Of a DNA stretch of 64,000 nt, positions 11,926 through 23,054 are shown in pieces. Both the position numbers and the translations under genes were made by a program. Below the pieces are notes generated by a model. The model was not told the DNA's origin, did not search any database, and was given only the letters and a program-made list of their open reading frames with translations. Positions within the stretch are counted from its first letter, which is position 1. The number at the start of each line of letters is the position of its first letter. Source of the stretch: Galeruca laticollis (Eukaryota > Arthropoda > Insecta > Coleoptera > Chrysomelidae); contig OY998180.1 of assembly GCA_963921935.1 (NCBI GenBank), positions 82,891,139 to 82,955,138 on the forward strand, in the 5' to 3' direction.

Positions 11926-12567
11926 ACATAATTCTCGTCAAATCGTGTATTCGGTGGGCGATAGACACGAATATTGCCGCTATTTGACGATTGGAAAACC
12001 TTTTCATCCGTAAAAATAACACGATTCAAAAATTGTTCGTCATAAGCAATATGCTCTAAAGCGAACCCCATTTTTGCTTCTTTGTGACTATTGTTTAATA
12101 ATAGTTTCCTAACTGCATCTCAATTCAGACTGTGCTACTCTGCGACGGACCGTACGACAGGATGCTTAAAACAGCTTGCACCACTGTTTCAAATGGATTT
12201 GCTCTTAAATGGTTAATCAATGTAGCGTCCTGTTCAGCAGTTGACTTTCTCGGAGGTCCTGAGCCTGGAGCTCTATTAATTCTTCCTTCATATCGCCATC
12301 TTCTTACAATACTTGAAACTGAATTCTTGCTTACATTGTAAAATGGCGCAGTTTGCCTCACTGACCACTCATCGTCTATTTTTGCGATTATTCCACATTT
12401 CGTCACTGAATTTATATGCGACATAATTACTTTCAAATTTGGAATTGTCTGTCACATGTCAAATATTCAATGTTGACATATGACATATTCATAAGACAAA
12501 TTCAAGCAGCTAGAATTTGACAAAAATCTGCTATAAGGGTCGTCCCATTTTTTATTGGCCGCAACTG
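11926..12567 (-). pseudogene. Tc1-type transposase remnant with one terminus
   Basis: The minus strand from about 12423 encodes the DNA-binding part: a helix-turn-helix followed by IVRRWRYEGRI and a GSGPPRKSTAEQD hook typical of Tc1 transposases. After a frameshift near 12130 comes a decayed start of the catalytic domain (RVIFTDEKVF-like and YRPPNTRFDENYV, read across breaks). It is truncated by PLE-1 at about 11925. The element end lies at 12567 (minus-strand CAGTTGCGGCC) next to a TA dinucleotide at 12568-12569, the usual target for this superfamily. Confidence 0.7.
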
Positions 12568-12639
12568 TACACTAATATACCTACCTAACAAATTAATACT
12601 GTACAAACAAAATGAGATATAATAAACGAACAACGCTAC

Positions 12640-13050
12640 ACTCAAATATAATGAATTCATTAAAGCCATCTTATTGATTCAAAACAATTATTACATTCAA
12701 TATAATGATGATTTTTTCCAACAACTTAATGGATGCACCATGGGCTCTCCTACATCTTCTACATTTGCTCAATTAGTAATGGAACATCTAGAAGAAGTAA
12801 TATTGAAATATTTGAACTACAATATTGTGTTTTTTAAACGATATGTAGACGACTGTTTAGCAGCAGTACCCAGTGATAATATTGATGATGTACTGTCCGC
12901 TTTTAAAAATTTTTCATGAAAAAATCAAATTCACAGTTTAAACGGAAAAAATAACATAATAAATTTCTTAGATAAGACATTGATAAGAACTAACCACCTT
13001 AACTTTAATTCCAATCATCCAAAGTCCCATTAAAACAGCGTAATTGCTGG
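12640..13050 (+). pseudogene. Second Penelope-like RT fragment (PLE-3)
   Basis: About 130 codons of RT: QQLNGCTMGSPTSSTFAQLVME, then FFKRYVDDCLA with the catalytic YVDD, then after a frameshift near 12918 the segment INFLDKTLIR. It sits on the plus strand, opposite to the nearby PLE-1. Its sequence differs from PLE-1 and PLE-2, so it is a third lineage. Both ends are truncated, and the right side meets a Gypsy pol fragment at about 13080. Confidence 0.7.
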
Positions 13051-13084
13051 ATTAATCGATTGAGCCATTAAATTAAATTCAGAT

Positions 13085-15395
13085 TTTCGATAACCCGGAG
13101 TACGATACGTTAGCGATACCACCTAGATGTGAGGTGTACAGATAAGTAGAAAATTTTAAGAATTTGAGAAAAGATAAAGTAGTGGAACAACAAGAGCTAG
13201 TGCCGGGACTATTTATAGCCAGATCAATCATATCAGGGAAAAACCCATATGTTAGAATTTTAAATACGAATTACGAAAGTATCTCAGTAAAAACTAAAGA
13301 TATTGAAATCTTGGACTTGTGTGAAAATTATTCTGACATATTTGTTTTGAAAAATGACACTATAACTCACAATAATTTTTATGAGCAACAGCAATTGGTA
13401 AGAGACAATACACCTGTATATATAAAAAATTATCGCACTCCACACTCACAAACGTCTGAGCTTAACAGTCAGGTTGAACTTGTAACCCAAGGAATCAATG
13501 AACCTCCAATTTCACATTATAATAGTTCAGTGATGCTTGTTCCGAAAAATTTGACAAGTCATGAAAAAGCATGGAGGCTTTGTATCGATTTTAGGCAATT
13601 AAATAAGAAAATAGTCACAGATAAATAGACTCAATTTTGGATCAGTTAGGCATATTAAAATAGTTTTCAGTTTTAGACCTTATGTCAGATTTTCATCAGA
13701 TAACTTTAGAGTATCTTCTAGAAAGTACACTTCTTTCGGTACAGAAGAAGGCTCTTTTCAATATACTAGGCTACCCTTTGGATTAAATGTAAGTCCTTAC
13801 CATTTTTCGAGGATGATGTCAATAGCATTCTCAAGCTTAACTCCAGAAAAAGCATTCCTTTGTATGGATGATATAGTAGTCATAGAAATCTCGGAATATC
13901 ATCATGGTGTTTCCTCCGACAAAGCAAAATATTCAGTCATAGAACAATACTCAATTCCGAAAAATGCTAGCGAGGTTAAAAGATTTGTAGCATTCTGTAA
14001 TTATTACAGATGCTTTATTCCGAATTTTGCTGAAATATGTCTACGCCTTAAAAAAATATCTAGAAAAAATGTGAAAGTTGATTGGTCGAAAGAAGTGTGA
14101 AAACTCATTTCAAATTCTAAAAAAAGCTTAAATCACCCCACCAATTTTAAAATACCCAGTCAAAATTACGATGGCATTGACCTACCCATGTGAAATTCAC
14201 AAACCCACAATTATAATAGAATATTATTAGCGATTCATTGGGGAATTAATCATTTTAAATGTTATTTATATGGCACATCACAGATAAAACGGATCACAAA
14301 CCTCTAACTCGTTTATTTTCGATGAAAGACCCAACCTCGAAACTCACTAGACTAAGACTTGACTTGGAAGAATACAATTTTGAAATACAGTATGTTAAAG
14401 AAAAAGCGAACTAGGCTGACAATATATCAATAATATCTATAGGAGAACTCAAAGACATAAATAACTCACACATCTGAGCAATCACAAACGCACAAGCCCG
14501 CAAGTAAAACGCCCGATTAGAAAGGGATCTTATACATGAACAAGAGGCAGAGGAAATGCCAATAGAAAAACCTTCAGTGATAAAATAACTTAGAGACGCA
14601 TAAATTGCCAATTCTACATTTTGAAGAAAACCGAGTCTCACTACGGATGGGCGTACGGATCAAAAATGGGTTGAAATTTAGCGAAGCCTTACCTACCGGA
14701 AAATACAACTTTGACTTAAGACGAACGTTGGAAAAGCTTGATAAATGATTATATTATGAAAAAGTGCTCGATATAAGAACTTTCAGAGGAAGGTGATAGA
14801 AGATTAAAAAATGTACAAATATGTATCTGCGAATTACCAAAGATGGTGGAGCAGAAAGAAGAATTACAAGAGATCCTAGAAAGATATCACAATGACCCAA
14901 TGTTTGAAGGACACGTAGGAAATAATAGATTGTTAAAGAAAATAAGAGCGAATTTTAAATGGAAAAAGATGTGAGGAAATATGTAAAGAATTGTCATGAA
15001 TGTCAAGTAAATAAAGTTAAACCCAGTCATAAAGAGAAATTTGTCATTACGGATACTGCAATTAAACCATTCGACATCGTATATATAGACACAACAGGTC
15101 CATTTGTAGAAAGTAACAATGAAAATCGTTATTGTATCATAATACTGTGTGAACTGACAAAATATGCTGTCATGATACCGGTCAGAAACAGTACAGACAA
15201 TTGCGAAAGCGATATTTGACAATTTCATACCAGCTTATGGTTTAATGAAAGAAATGACAGATCAAGGAACAGAATATTAGAATGAGTAAGTTATCAGAAC
15301 TATTTAAAATAAAACACAACTTTTCAACAGCTTATCACCACGAATCGATAGGACCTGTGAAAAAACTCATCGAACGTTCAACGAGTATGTAAGAA
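13085..15395 (+). pseudogene. pol: Gypsy-B pol fragment (protease tail, RT, RNase H, integrase N-part)
   Basis: A coherent but heavily broken Gypsy pol. Starting at DNPEYDTLAIPPRC it continues through an RT N-terminal region (13164-13628, with AWRLCIDFRQLN). Palm segments follow, with LPFGLNVSPYHFSRMM and a CMDD in place of the usual YxDD at about 13863. A region with VKRFVAFCNYYRCFI follows, then RNase H remains near 14280 (TDHKPLTRLFS-like). Integrase zinc-finger and core text (KNCHECQVNK, DIVYIDTTGPF) runs to about 15388. Numerous stops and frameshifts are present. It is interrupted by the inverted-repeat insertion at 15396-16021. Confidence 0.75.
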
Positions 15396-15461
15396 ATTTT
15401 ACCTACTACTAATATGTAATATCAAACATTACGATACTGATATGAGTTTCTTAATGAGATA

Positions 15462-15485
15462 CTTTACCGCACTAGTGCGGTAAAG
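15462..15485. repeat. 24-bp perfect palindrome
   Basis: CTTTACCGCACT is followed immediately by its exact reverse complement, centred on ACTAGT. It lies inside the insertion near its left end, about 25 bp beyond the stop codon of the recombinase-like fragment. Perfect dyads of this size suit a dimeric DNA-binding protein or recombinase site, but that function is inference. Confidence 0.9.
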
Positions 15486-15510
15486 GGAATTGGAATGAAC
15501 GTGTCAAATA

Positions 15511-15861
15511 TTAAAATATACTGGATTTTTTCGGCTTGTGACCTTCACTTTTCCGCTTCAAAAAAGCCAATAGCTGTGAATATTTACTTATGTCCACATT
15601 TTTCTTCACAGATATCATTATTCTCAGCATACTATAATGTGTCTATAATGATGATGCCTTTTCTTTTTCAGCTTTCCCAGCAAAATAAGCTAATAAAATT
15701 TTCTCCGATATATCACGGACTTTTTTTGAACTGCACCAGTCCTCGAATCGCTTATATTCTTTTTCGTATCTATTGCGGAATTTAGCGGGCACTAGTGTTT
15801 GTATTGCGTTATTTGCAGCAAATTCTATATCAGAATCCACACTTTCATAGTTGGAACTCAT
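15511..15861 (-). pseudogene. Crypton/tyrosine-recombinase-like N-terminal domain fragment
   Basis: From ATG at 15861 (minus strand) the reading frame has an acidic N-terminus, then RYEKEYKRFEDWCSSKK and ILLAYFAGKAEKEK. After one in-frame stop near 15643 it continues with YSMLRIMISVKKNVDISKY and ends at TAA 15511-15513. This pattern matches the core-binding N-terminal domain of Crypton-derived or DUF3504-type tyrosine recombinases in animals. The catalytic C-terminal half is missing, so it cannot be an active recombinase. Confidence 0.6.
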
Positions 15862-16021
15862 GTCGATACAATTATACCAAACTGAAGTGAACGCGTCAAA
15901 ATTGAGAGTTCGCAAAATAAATCAACAACGCTTGCTTGTTACATGATTCTAATATCATTAATTTCAGAAATATTGACTAATTTTGAGTAAATAATTAACA
16001 TTATTGGTAGTAGGTAAAATA

Positions 16022-16560
16022 ATGTACTATATTCGTACTGACGGCCTCGTTTGACAAATTTCCCATCTCATTTCGTAATATGAATCTTTACGACACTTAT
16101 AACGTAAATATCTATTATAAATGAATCCAGAGATAATTGGTGTGAATACCTAATACATATAATGGATACACTCCATTCGAATTACTGTATGATAGGAAAC
16201 CTAACATACCGGAATGTTTGAGTACAGAAATTGAACCGTGTTACAATTTTGAAATGTACGATAAAGAACTAAAATATAAGTTACAGTACGCACACGATCG
16301 AGCTAGAGAGTTTTTGCTAAATCATTCATTAGAGTAAATAAGAGTGAAAAGGAATATTCATCAGTAAGTTTTAAGATAGGAGCTTTAGTTTGATTAAGGA
16401 AAGAGGAGAGAACAAAGTTTGATACTCATTGGTTAGGACCGTTGAAGATAACAAAAATAATAGATGTAAACTGTGAGATTTTATCTCAAAATAATAAAGA
16501 ACAAGTAGTTCATAAAACCGATTGTATTTGTATGTTAGCTCTAATGTTTCAATGAACTGT
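16022..16560 (+). pseudogene. Gypsy-B integrase C-terminal part
   Basis: After the insertion, coding resemblance resumes at about 16148 with NGYTPFELLYDRKPNIPECL, the conserved motif downstream of the integrase core in Gypsy elements. It continues through a helical stretch (YAHDRAREFLLNHSLE) to a stop and further broken text resembling the C-terminal beta-barrel. It completes the Gypsy-B copy beginning at 13085. No LTR was recognised after it. Confidence 0.65.
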
Positions 16561-16869
16561 AGTTGTGATAATTATGCAGTTAGCGAATCATCAACATATG
16601 CAGTAAACTTTAATTTAAATGTACTCACCAAAGATGCCGGTATCTGCAACTCACTATCAGTTTCAACAATCGATCGTTTTAACTTCTAGTGGAAAGTCCG
16701 GGCATTTGTGACACTAAATAAAATTGAATGCAATGTCTATATTTACGAAAAATACATTGATAAACATAACTAGATACACGTCGCGGTTTTAACTCAATTT
16801 TGATTCAATGCTGAGGTGTCGGAGACCATAGCACTTCATAATATCAAAACTATCGGTTAATCTATCCTG

Positions 16870-18271
16870 CTACTTACAAAGAGTGGAAACGGAATTAATA
16901 GATATCAAAACAGGAATGAAGATACAAGAAATTATAGACCGAGAGAGAATGGAAATGATTCCTTTAGAGAGATAACTATGATCGAAATGGAAATAGAAAT
17001 TATGAAAATACGAATTTTGATAATAGGGTACCTAAATCGAAGAAATGAAGACAGATACTATGGAAATGGTGATAGAAATAATGATAATAGACATTATGGA
17101 AACCGAGGAAACCAAGGAATTTCTGAACGAAGAAACGATAATGGAAATTTGCAACAGAATAGAGGAGAAGGAAGAAATAATTACAATGAAAGAAGAAATT
17201 ATTATGAAAGAAGAAATGATTATGAAAGAAGAAATAATGATCAACAAAATCAATAGAGAAACTATGATAAGGAAACTAACAGAGAAGAAGAAAGAAGAAG
17301 GGTTAATAACATGATCCAAGATCAGGAAATAGTGAGTAATGATCAGGATAAAAACGTAGCTCAAAATTTCACATAAATCGTCCTTACGTACGTAATATTA
17401 TCTATTCTTCTCATTCTCAACATCACAGAGAATTTATAGGAGAAGAGGTACAATTTAATTTAATCAATTTTTATAGAAGGGTATTTATTAGATGTAAATT
17501 GCAAAATTTCATTAGATACAGCGTCTGAAGTTTCAATAATAAATAAAAACACAAAAGAAAATATAAAACAAGATAATATTACTGTGATTAATACTAACAA
17601 GATATCATTAGTCGGGGCGAATGATAAAAAATTGTATGAGACAAACCAAACACTCATGGTTAATTTAAGGATTAATAAAGAAAATATCCCAGTACAATTA
17701 TTAGTAGTTAAAAACTCAAAATACGATATAATATTAGGAAATGATGAATTAAATAGACAGAATAGTTATTGATTATAATCAAGGATGTATTAGATATAAA
17801 GAATCAATTATACCTTTTATTAAACAGCAGATGAATATTAATAAACAAAAAATTAATATAGGACATATAAAGCAGATAAAAGAAGAAGAATTAAATGTTA
17901 GAGTACTTTTACAGCATCATAAAAGATTATTTAATAATGAAGTATGTGTGGCATCTCGATATGCACACAAATTGGAAGTAACACCAGAGATTAAAAATTT
18001 CATAATAAAAACATATCCAATACCGTATAGATTAAAGACAAAAGTATATCAAGAAATCACAAAAATGTCAAATGACGGGATAATAGAAAAGTCAAATTCA
18101 CAATACATCAGTGCCATTACATGCGTTAAAAAGAAAACAGGAGAAATTAGGCTATGTTTAGATGCTACAAACGTTAATAATTATACTAAAAAACAATTAG
18201 GCATTCCAACGACCTGTCAAAATTTATTCAATGTGGCGTCCGAGGACAAACAAACTTATTATCTCGTATGA
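16870..18271 (+). pseudogene. Gypsy-A-like fragment: gag tail, protease, RT N-terminus
   Basis: The first part (about 16890-17370) encodes an Asn/Arg/Glu-rich repetitive gag tail (YNERRNYYERRNDYERRNN), probably RNA-binding. From about 17480 follows an aspartic protease with LDTASEVSIIN and a flap-region block KISLVGANDKKLYE, ending with IILGNDELN near 17755. RT begins at 17831 and stops at 18271 inside the fingers (KKKTGEIRLCLDATNVN). The same gag-tail and protease signatures occur in decayed form at 38400-38715. RT is cut off beside the THAP pseudogene. Confidence 0.7.
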
Positions 18272-18377
18272 TAGTGTAGGATTTAAAGCTTTTTAAAGTG
18301 CATTATGTGATTTTTTGTGACTAAACTCTACTTATTTTTTATTTTATTGACTTTATAAGTGTTATTTTGAATTGAAA

Positions 18378-18890
18378 ATGCCACATACGTGTCTCGTTGT
18401 TGATTGTGGAAGTCGTTCCAATAAGGATGATGTGAAATTTTTTTCAGTGCCCACCATTTTAAATTTAAAATTTATTACCGACAAAAATGAATTATCTAGA
18501 AAAGGAAGAGCACTCTGGTTAGCAGCAATTAAGCGAGACGATCTTTCGGAGTCTAAATTAAAGAACCAGGCATTTTATTACAGGTAGGCCTTCAAATAAG
18601 CTTCATTCTTGAGATTTTTTCACGGTAAACGTTAATTAAAAGAAGTTGTATCATGTAGCCATTATATTATAGGTGATATTTCATTATTTTTCTATTAATT
18701 TTAGACAAACCTGCTGCTTTAGAGGACCAAAATCATCCCGACTAGGTGCCATCTCAAAATATGGGACACAAATCCCATAAAGTTCAAAGAAAAGCTGACG
18801 ATATGGTAAGATTAGAGAGATTGGACAGAAGAAAATTTAAAGATAGTGAGGTAAAAGGTAAAAAGACACCGTTAGATTTGGCAATTTAAT
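18378..18890 (+). pseudogene. THAP-domain gene remnant, two exons
   Basis: Exon 1 starts at ATG 18378 and encodes the N-terminal half of a THAP zinc finger (C-x4-C spacing, then KFFSVPTI and RALWLAAIKR). It ends at a splice donor CAG/GTAGGC near 18583. A second block after TTTTAG at about 18705 encodes KPAALEDQNHPD, a TAG in place of the usual tryptophan codon, then VPSQNMGHKSHK and a basic tail ending near 18888. The segment carrying the distal Cys/His ligands is missing between the blocks and the splice phase does not fit. It is therefore a broken copy, either gene-derived or from a P-element-like transposon. Confidence 0.65.
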
Positions 18891-18929
18891 ATGAAAAGTA
18901 GAAATAAAAACAAAAAATATAATTGAGTT

Positions 18930-19437
18930 TACGGTTTCGACCCAATAAATATTTTAAGATAATAGGTATTTGTTTCGGTAAATGATTATTATCATCAGAA
19001 GTTACATTTAATGTGATGTCTATCTGATGTTTAATAATTATGTTTGGCTAGACCAAGAAATGAACTATCTTGTGACTGGCTTCATGTATATGAATAGAAA
19101 AAAGAATTGACATTACAAATATTAAAGCTTTGATATTATTAGCCCTATGGGATATCCTGGATATATTTTTACTATTTAAGGTCACTATAACTGTGCAATG
19201 ATATAGGGAACCATAGAAAACTATATCTGCTGATCTTTACAATTATTACTTAAGAAGACGGTTTAATAGTGGAGAACTCATTGACGATTTCATATTGTGG
19301 GTCTCTTAAGTGTCTTCTAATTTCTAACTCATCATGGAAATCCATTTCTTGTTTATTTTCCCAAATATGTAGTACTTCTAGCTCTGTAATAGGTGTTAAT
19401 GAATGTTTGGTGTCAAGTAGATATTTTACGTAATGTA
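18930..19437 (-). mobile_element. PLE-2 3'-end fragment, diverged
   Basis: It is similar to 43780-44300 of the PLE-2 copy. The non-coding terminus shows a hammerhead-like core (tcatcag at 18992-18998 and tttc at 18973-18976, i.e. CUGAUGA ... GAAA on the minus strand), TTGGCTAGACCAAG, ATTATTAGCCCTATGG and TATATCTGCTGATCTTTACAATTA. The last roughly 55 codons of the GIY-YIG protein, near 19255-19437, are present in decayed form. Helix II is poor, so the ribozyme is probably dead. The fragment is truncated at about 19437. Confidence 0.75.
18960..19010 (-). ncRNA. Degenerate hammerhead-like core (PLE-2)
   Basis: Minus-strand order CUGAUGA ... GAAAC is kept, but the intervening helix II has only weak pairing. 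It matches position for position the motif in the other PLE-2 ends. Confidence 0.4.
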
Positions 19438-19539
19438 TTTTTCTGCTTTTTTTTATTACCCTTTACTATGTTAAGATTACCTTATAAGAAAATATATATT
19501 AAATTACGATCTACAATAAACATTCAATGTCAAATAATA

Positions 19540-19800
19540 AAAAAACTTCTGCGACGTACACTACTTCAGAATTTGATAAAAAAATGTAACCAAACCTTTT
19601 TTAAATTGTTCTCTTCTCTCTTCCAAATCTTCTACACGTATTTTATATTTATATAAACTCCTGCAACGTACACTTCTTCTGAATTTTGATGAAAATTTAA
19701 CAAGACCTTTCTTCAAACTATTCTCTTCTTTCTTAAATCTTCTTAATGTGTTTTACATTTATATATAAACTCCTGCAACGTACACTTCTTCTACCATTCC
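19540..19800. repeat. About 112-bp tandem repeat, just over two units
   Basis: The segment CTGCAACGTACACTTCTTC (first copy CTGCGACGTACACTACTTC) recurs at about 19547, 19658 and 19770. Between copies there is similar T/C-rich sequence (ACCTTTCTTCAAA, TTCTCTTCT, TTTTACATTTATAT). It is a minisatellite-like array with no coding content. Confidence 0.75.
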
Positions 19801-20332
19801 AAAATATCCATTTTAATGATCAATTATAATGTCTTAATTTTAAATTACCATTCAAATTGTTATCCAGTTAAATACAATATAATTAATTGGTCAATATTTC
19901 AATGTTCTCCAATATATTTAATCTATATTTTTTCTGTTCAAAAATTTTCCCCCGTCAAAATTATGTCAAGTACCTAGCTACTCTTTTCAACAAACTCCCA
20001 TCCTAACTTAACTACTTATTTTTTGAAGGATTGTTTCTATCAATTTCTATTTTAAGCCTGGTCCAGACACAACGTGATATCGAACGACTTATCGAATCAA
20101 GTAAAATGGCGCGTGTGGGCCACAAAACGTATGTCTTGCATGATCGAAAAGTGGAAAATTTATAGTGCGAAGCATCATTTTATGAAAATTGATTCGACAA
20201 GTTGGAGCGTGTGGACAAACTTTCGTTTTATTGGAAATTGTTTCAGTATATTTCCGTAGAACGTATTGCACTGCTTGTTTCTTTCTGTGTACGTATTGGC
20301 AACTATTTTGCAATTGAAATTTTAAAAGCAAT

Positions 20333-23054
20333 ATGTCAGATCTTTGTCAGTGCTCCCGAGAATTTTTAAGAGAATTTATTGAACTCTATCGTAGTTTGTC
20401 TTGCTTGTGGCAAGTTAAAAGTGCCGAGTATAGTGATCGAAATAAGAAGTCACAGGCATATGAAATAACGATTGGAAAATACAAGGAAATTGATAAAGCA
20501 GCAAACAAGGAGACAGTTACCAAAAAAATTAACTCTTTACGCACCGTTTACAAAAAAGAACGCTCCAAAATAATGAAATCCGCTAAAAGTGGTGCTGGTG
20601 AAGATGATATCTACAAACCAACGTTATGGTACTTTGATTTGCTTGAGTTTCTAAGTCATCATCATCATCACGTAGCGCTACAACCCTGGGTGGGTCTTGG
20701 CTGACTGTACAACTTTTTTCCAATTTGTTCGGTCTTCCATCAACCTAGGGTCGAATGGAATGTTCATTTTCCGGAGATCTGCTTGGATGTTATCTCTCCA
20801 TCGCATTCTGGGACGTCCGAGTGGTCTTTTGCCTGTGGGAATCTCCTCCCATACCAGTTTTACCAGTCTTTCGTTATGCAGTCTGTGCACGTGGCCTGCC
20901 CATCTTAGTCGCTGTGATTTAGTTTCTTGGACAATATCGGCGTCGTTGTAGAGTGCTTTTAATTCGATATTGGTTCTGATCTTATACTGGTTTGTGATGA
21001 TGTTATGGTGAGGTCCGAAAATATTTCTAAGTATTTTTCGTTCAAAGCGTCTGAGCTTTTCTTCGTTTACTTTGGTCATGGTCCACGTTTCGCATCCGTA
21101 TGTTATTACAGGTCTGACGATGGATTTATAGATTATGATCTTTGAACTCCTTGTGAGATTTTTTGATTTTATGAGCTTATTCAGTGCAAATAGACAGCGG
21201 TTTGCAGATTGGATTCTGTCTTTTATTTCTTCGGTAACATCGTTGTCCGCTGTGATTACGGCCCCCAGATACTTAAAACGTTGTACACTTTCGAAATTGA
21301 AGGTGTTGATCGTCACATTTTGTTTCTAAGTGACCAAGATCAAATAAGACACTCGACAAACACTATCGATGATGAGGCACATCAAGATGAAAGTGAAACA
21401 GAGGTAAGTAATATCTATTTATTAATAATAAAAGTAAATTTTATAGGTATTCAAAGCATTTTATTGTCCAAAATTATTTGATTCTCTTTTTATAACATGT
21501 AACACGAACTACTTAAAAACTAAATCATCATGCCATGGGACTGAGCCCTCATTGTTAAAATAGCTACAGAACTTTTCTCTAACAATTTTTGCATTATTAA
21601 AAACTTGGCCTCTTCTTCCTCTTTGAATGTCATGCATTAAAGTAGGGTTACACCTGTCTCCTAAGACAAGAAAATAATCTCCAGTAATATTTTCTATATC
21701 CATACTTTCTGGAGGTGAGTAATTTTGTGGAGATTTCTTGCGAAGAAAATTATGTAGTGCACAAACATGTCAAAACAACCTTGTCAATGTTTTCTATCTT
21801 TAAATTTATAGCAGTGTAGAGGATTCGAAATCGAGACGCTAAAATGCCCAAAGTATTTTCAATAGTCCGTCGGGCTCTGGATAACCGGTAGTTAAAAATT
21901 CTTCGTTCTCTATTGAGTGTTTTCCTACTATATGGTTTGATAAGATCGGGACGCATTGCAAAGGCCTCATCACCAACAAACGTATATCCAAGAATATCGT
22001 TAGAATTGGGCATAGATTCAGGATTAGAAAGTTTTAGATCATTATTGCATAGTTGTTCATAAACTGTGGTATTAGCAATTACTCCACCATCAGAGATTCT
22101 ACCATTCGTGCCAACATCGCAGTAGATAAACTCACAGTTCGCATTAGCTATTGCGATAAGAACTATGCTGTGCGTTTTCTTGTAGTTAAAGTGTGCGTTT
22201 TCTTGTAGTTAAAGTAATATGATCCGCTTCCCTTGGGAGGAACAATTCTGATATGTTTGCCATCAATACTACCCAAACAATGCGGAAATTGCCATTTTTT
22301 TTTCAAAGTCGGCTGCTATTTCTAACCATTCCAGTTCGCTTTTTGGAAACTGAAACAAAAGAAATTACATTAATTTTTCCTATAGGTATAACTATTAAGT
22401 ACATGTTCTTATCGTTTACCTAGTTTTAGCGAAAAAATTGGATAAAATTTAACTTTAAATGAGTCAATGGGATTTTATTCGGCATCAAACATGCTTTAGT
22501 TTTTTTATACATTTTCTCTACGGTTGTATTTTTATTTTCTTATAAAATTGTAATATTTTATTGTTTTAGGTTGACTTGGAATATCAGAAACAGCCGAAGT
22601 TATGTCTAAAATTAGTAAAAAATTGGAGTTATTGCAGGAAGATTCACATGACCGATTTGGAAAACATGTCGCTGATAGACTTAGAGCAGTCCATCCTGAT
22701 CAACTCAAGTTTGCAATGAAACTTATATCTGATGTTTTATTTGAGGCAGACATAATATCCCTAAATAGATATTCCAAAATTATAACTGAAGACCAGCAAC
22801 ATCCTCCTCAGCAGTCTCAACGAGAAACCAGACAGCAACACTTTAACCAATATGCACCACATTGTATCACCGATACCGAACCAAGTGGACAAATTCCAAA
22901 TCAAGGCTGGCATCAAGGGTATTACGCAGCGAAAATCCGCCATAAACAGCATGCCCAAGAGCTACAAATACCTCATGATACAACCACACCGGCGGAACAT
23001 GCCAACACAAATTTTATTTCTTCCAATTTTGAACAAAATCCGCGCTTCTCGTAA
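20333..23054 (+). pseudogene. Harbinger MADF-BESS accessory protein (interrupted)
   Basis: Exon 1 begins at ATG 20333 and encodes a MADF (Myb/SANT-like) domain: FLREFIELYRSLSCLW, then NSLRTVYKKERSKI, then PTLWYFDLLEFL. At 20656 the LINE interrupts it. Coding resumes in the same frame at 21332 and reaches a splice donor GAG/GTAAGT at about 21403. The 3' exon after TTTTAG near 22570 has a BESS-like helix (HVADRLRAVHPDQLKFAMKLISDVLFEADI) followed by a Gln/His-rich tail to 23054. From the simplest acceptor the frame does not match this exon, suggesting an indel. In Harbinger systems this protein helps the transposase bind DNA and enter the nucleus. Confidence 0.75.
20657..21321 (-). mobile_element. 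RTE-like LINE, 5'-truncated, with 10-bp target duplication
   Basis: The minus-strand frame 21316-20678 is open for 212 codons and encodes the C-terminal tail of a non-LTR reverse transcriptase (YGCETWTMTK, RLRWAGHVHRL, RPLGRPRMRWRD). The 3' end consists of a short GAT/ATG trinucleotide run, as in RTE elements. GTTTCTAAGT occurs on both sides (20647-20656 and 21322-21331). The catalytic RT core is missing. Because the frame is unbroken this is a fairly young insertion. Confidence 0.85.

Larger units (their letters stand above)
15396..16021. mobile_element. 626-bp terminal-inverted-repeat insertion
   Basis: Left end ATTTTACCTACTACTAAT and right end ATTGGTAGTAGGTAAAAT are inverted repeats with one mismatch in 18. 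Similarity may extend inward with indels. The insert separates two parts of the Gypsy-B integrase. It contains a minus-strand tyrosine-recombinase-like coding fragment and a 24-bp perfect palindrome. No clear target duplication is visible. The copy is non-autonomous. Confidence 0.65.

Noticed and set aside
17032..17364. Minus-strand hydrophobic 110-codon frame that looks like a membrane protein
   Set aside because: It is the antisense of the Asn/Arg/Glu-rich gag tail; such purine-rich repeats give Ile/Ser/Phe-rich reverse frames.
20697..20951. Plus-strand open frames across the RTE-like LINE
   Set aside because: Shadow of the 212-codon minus-strand RT tail.
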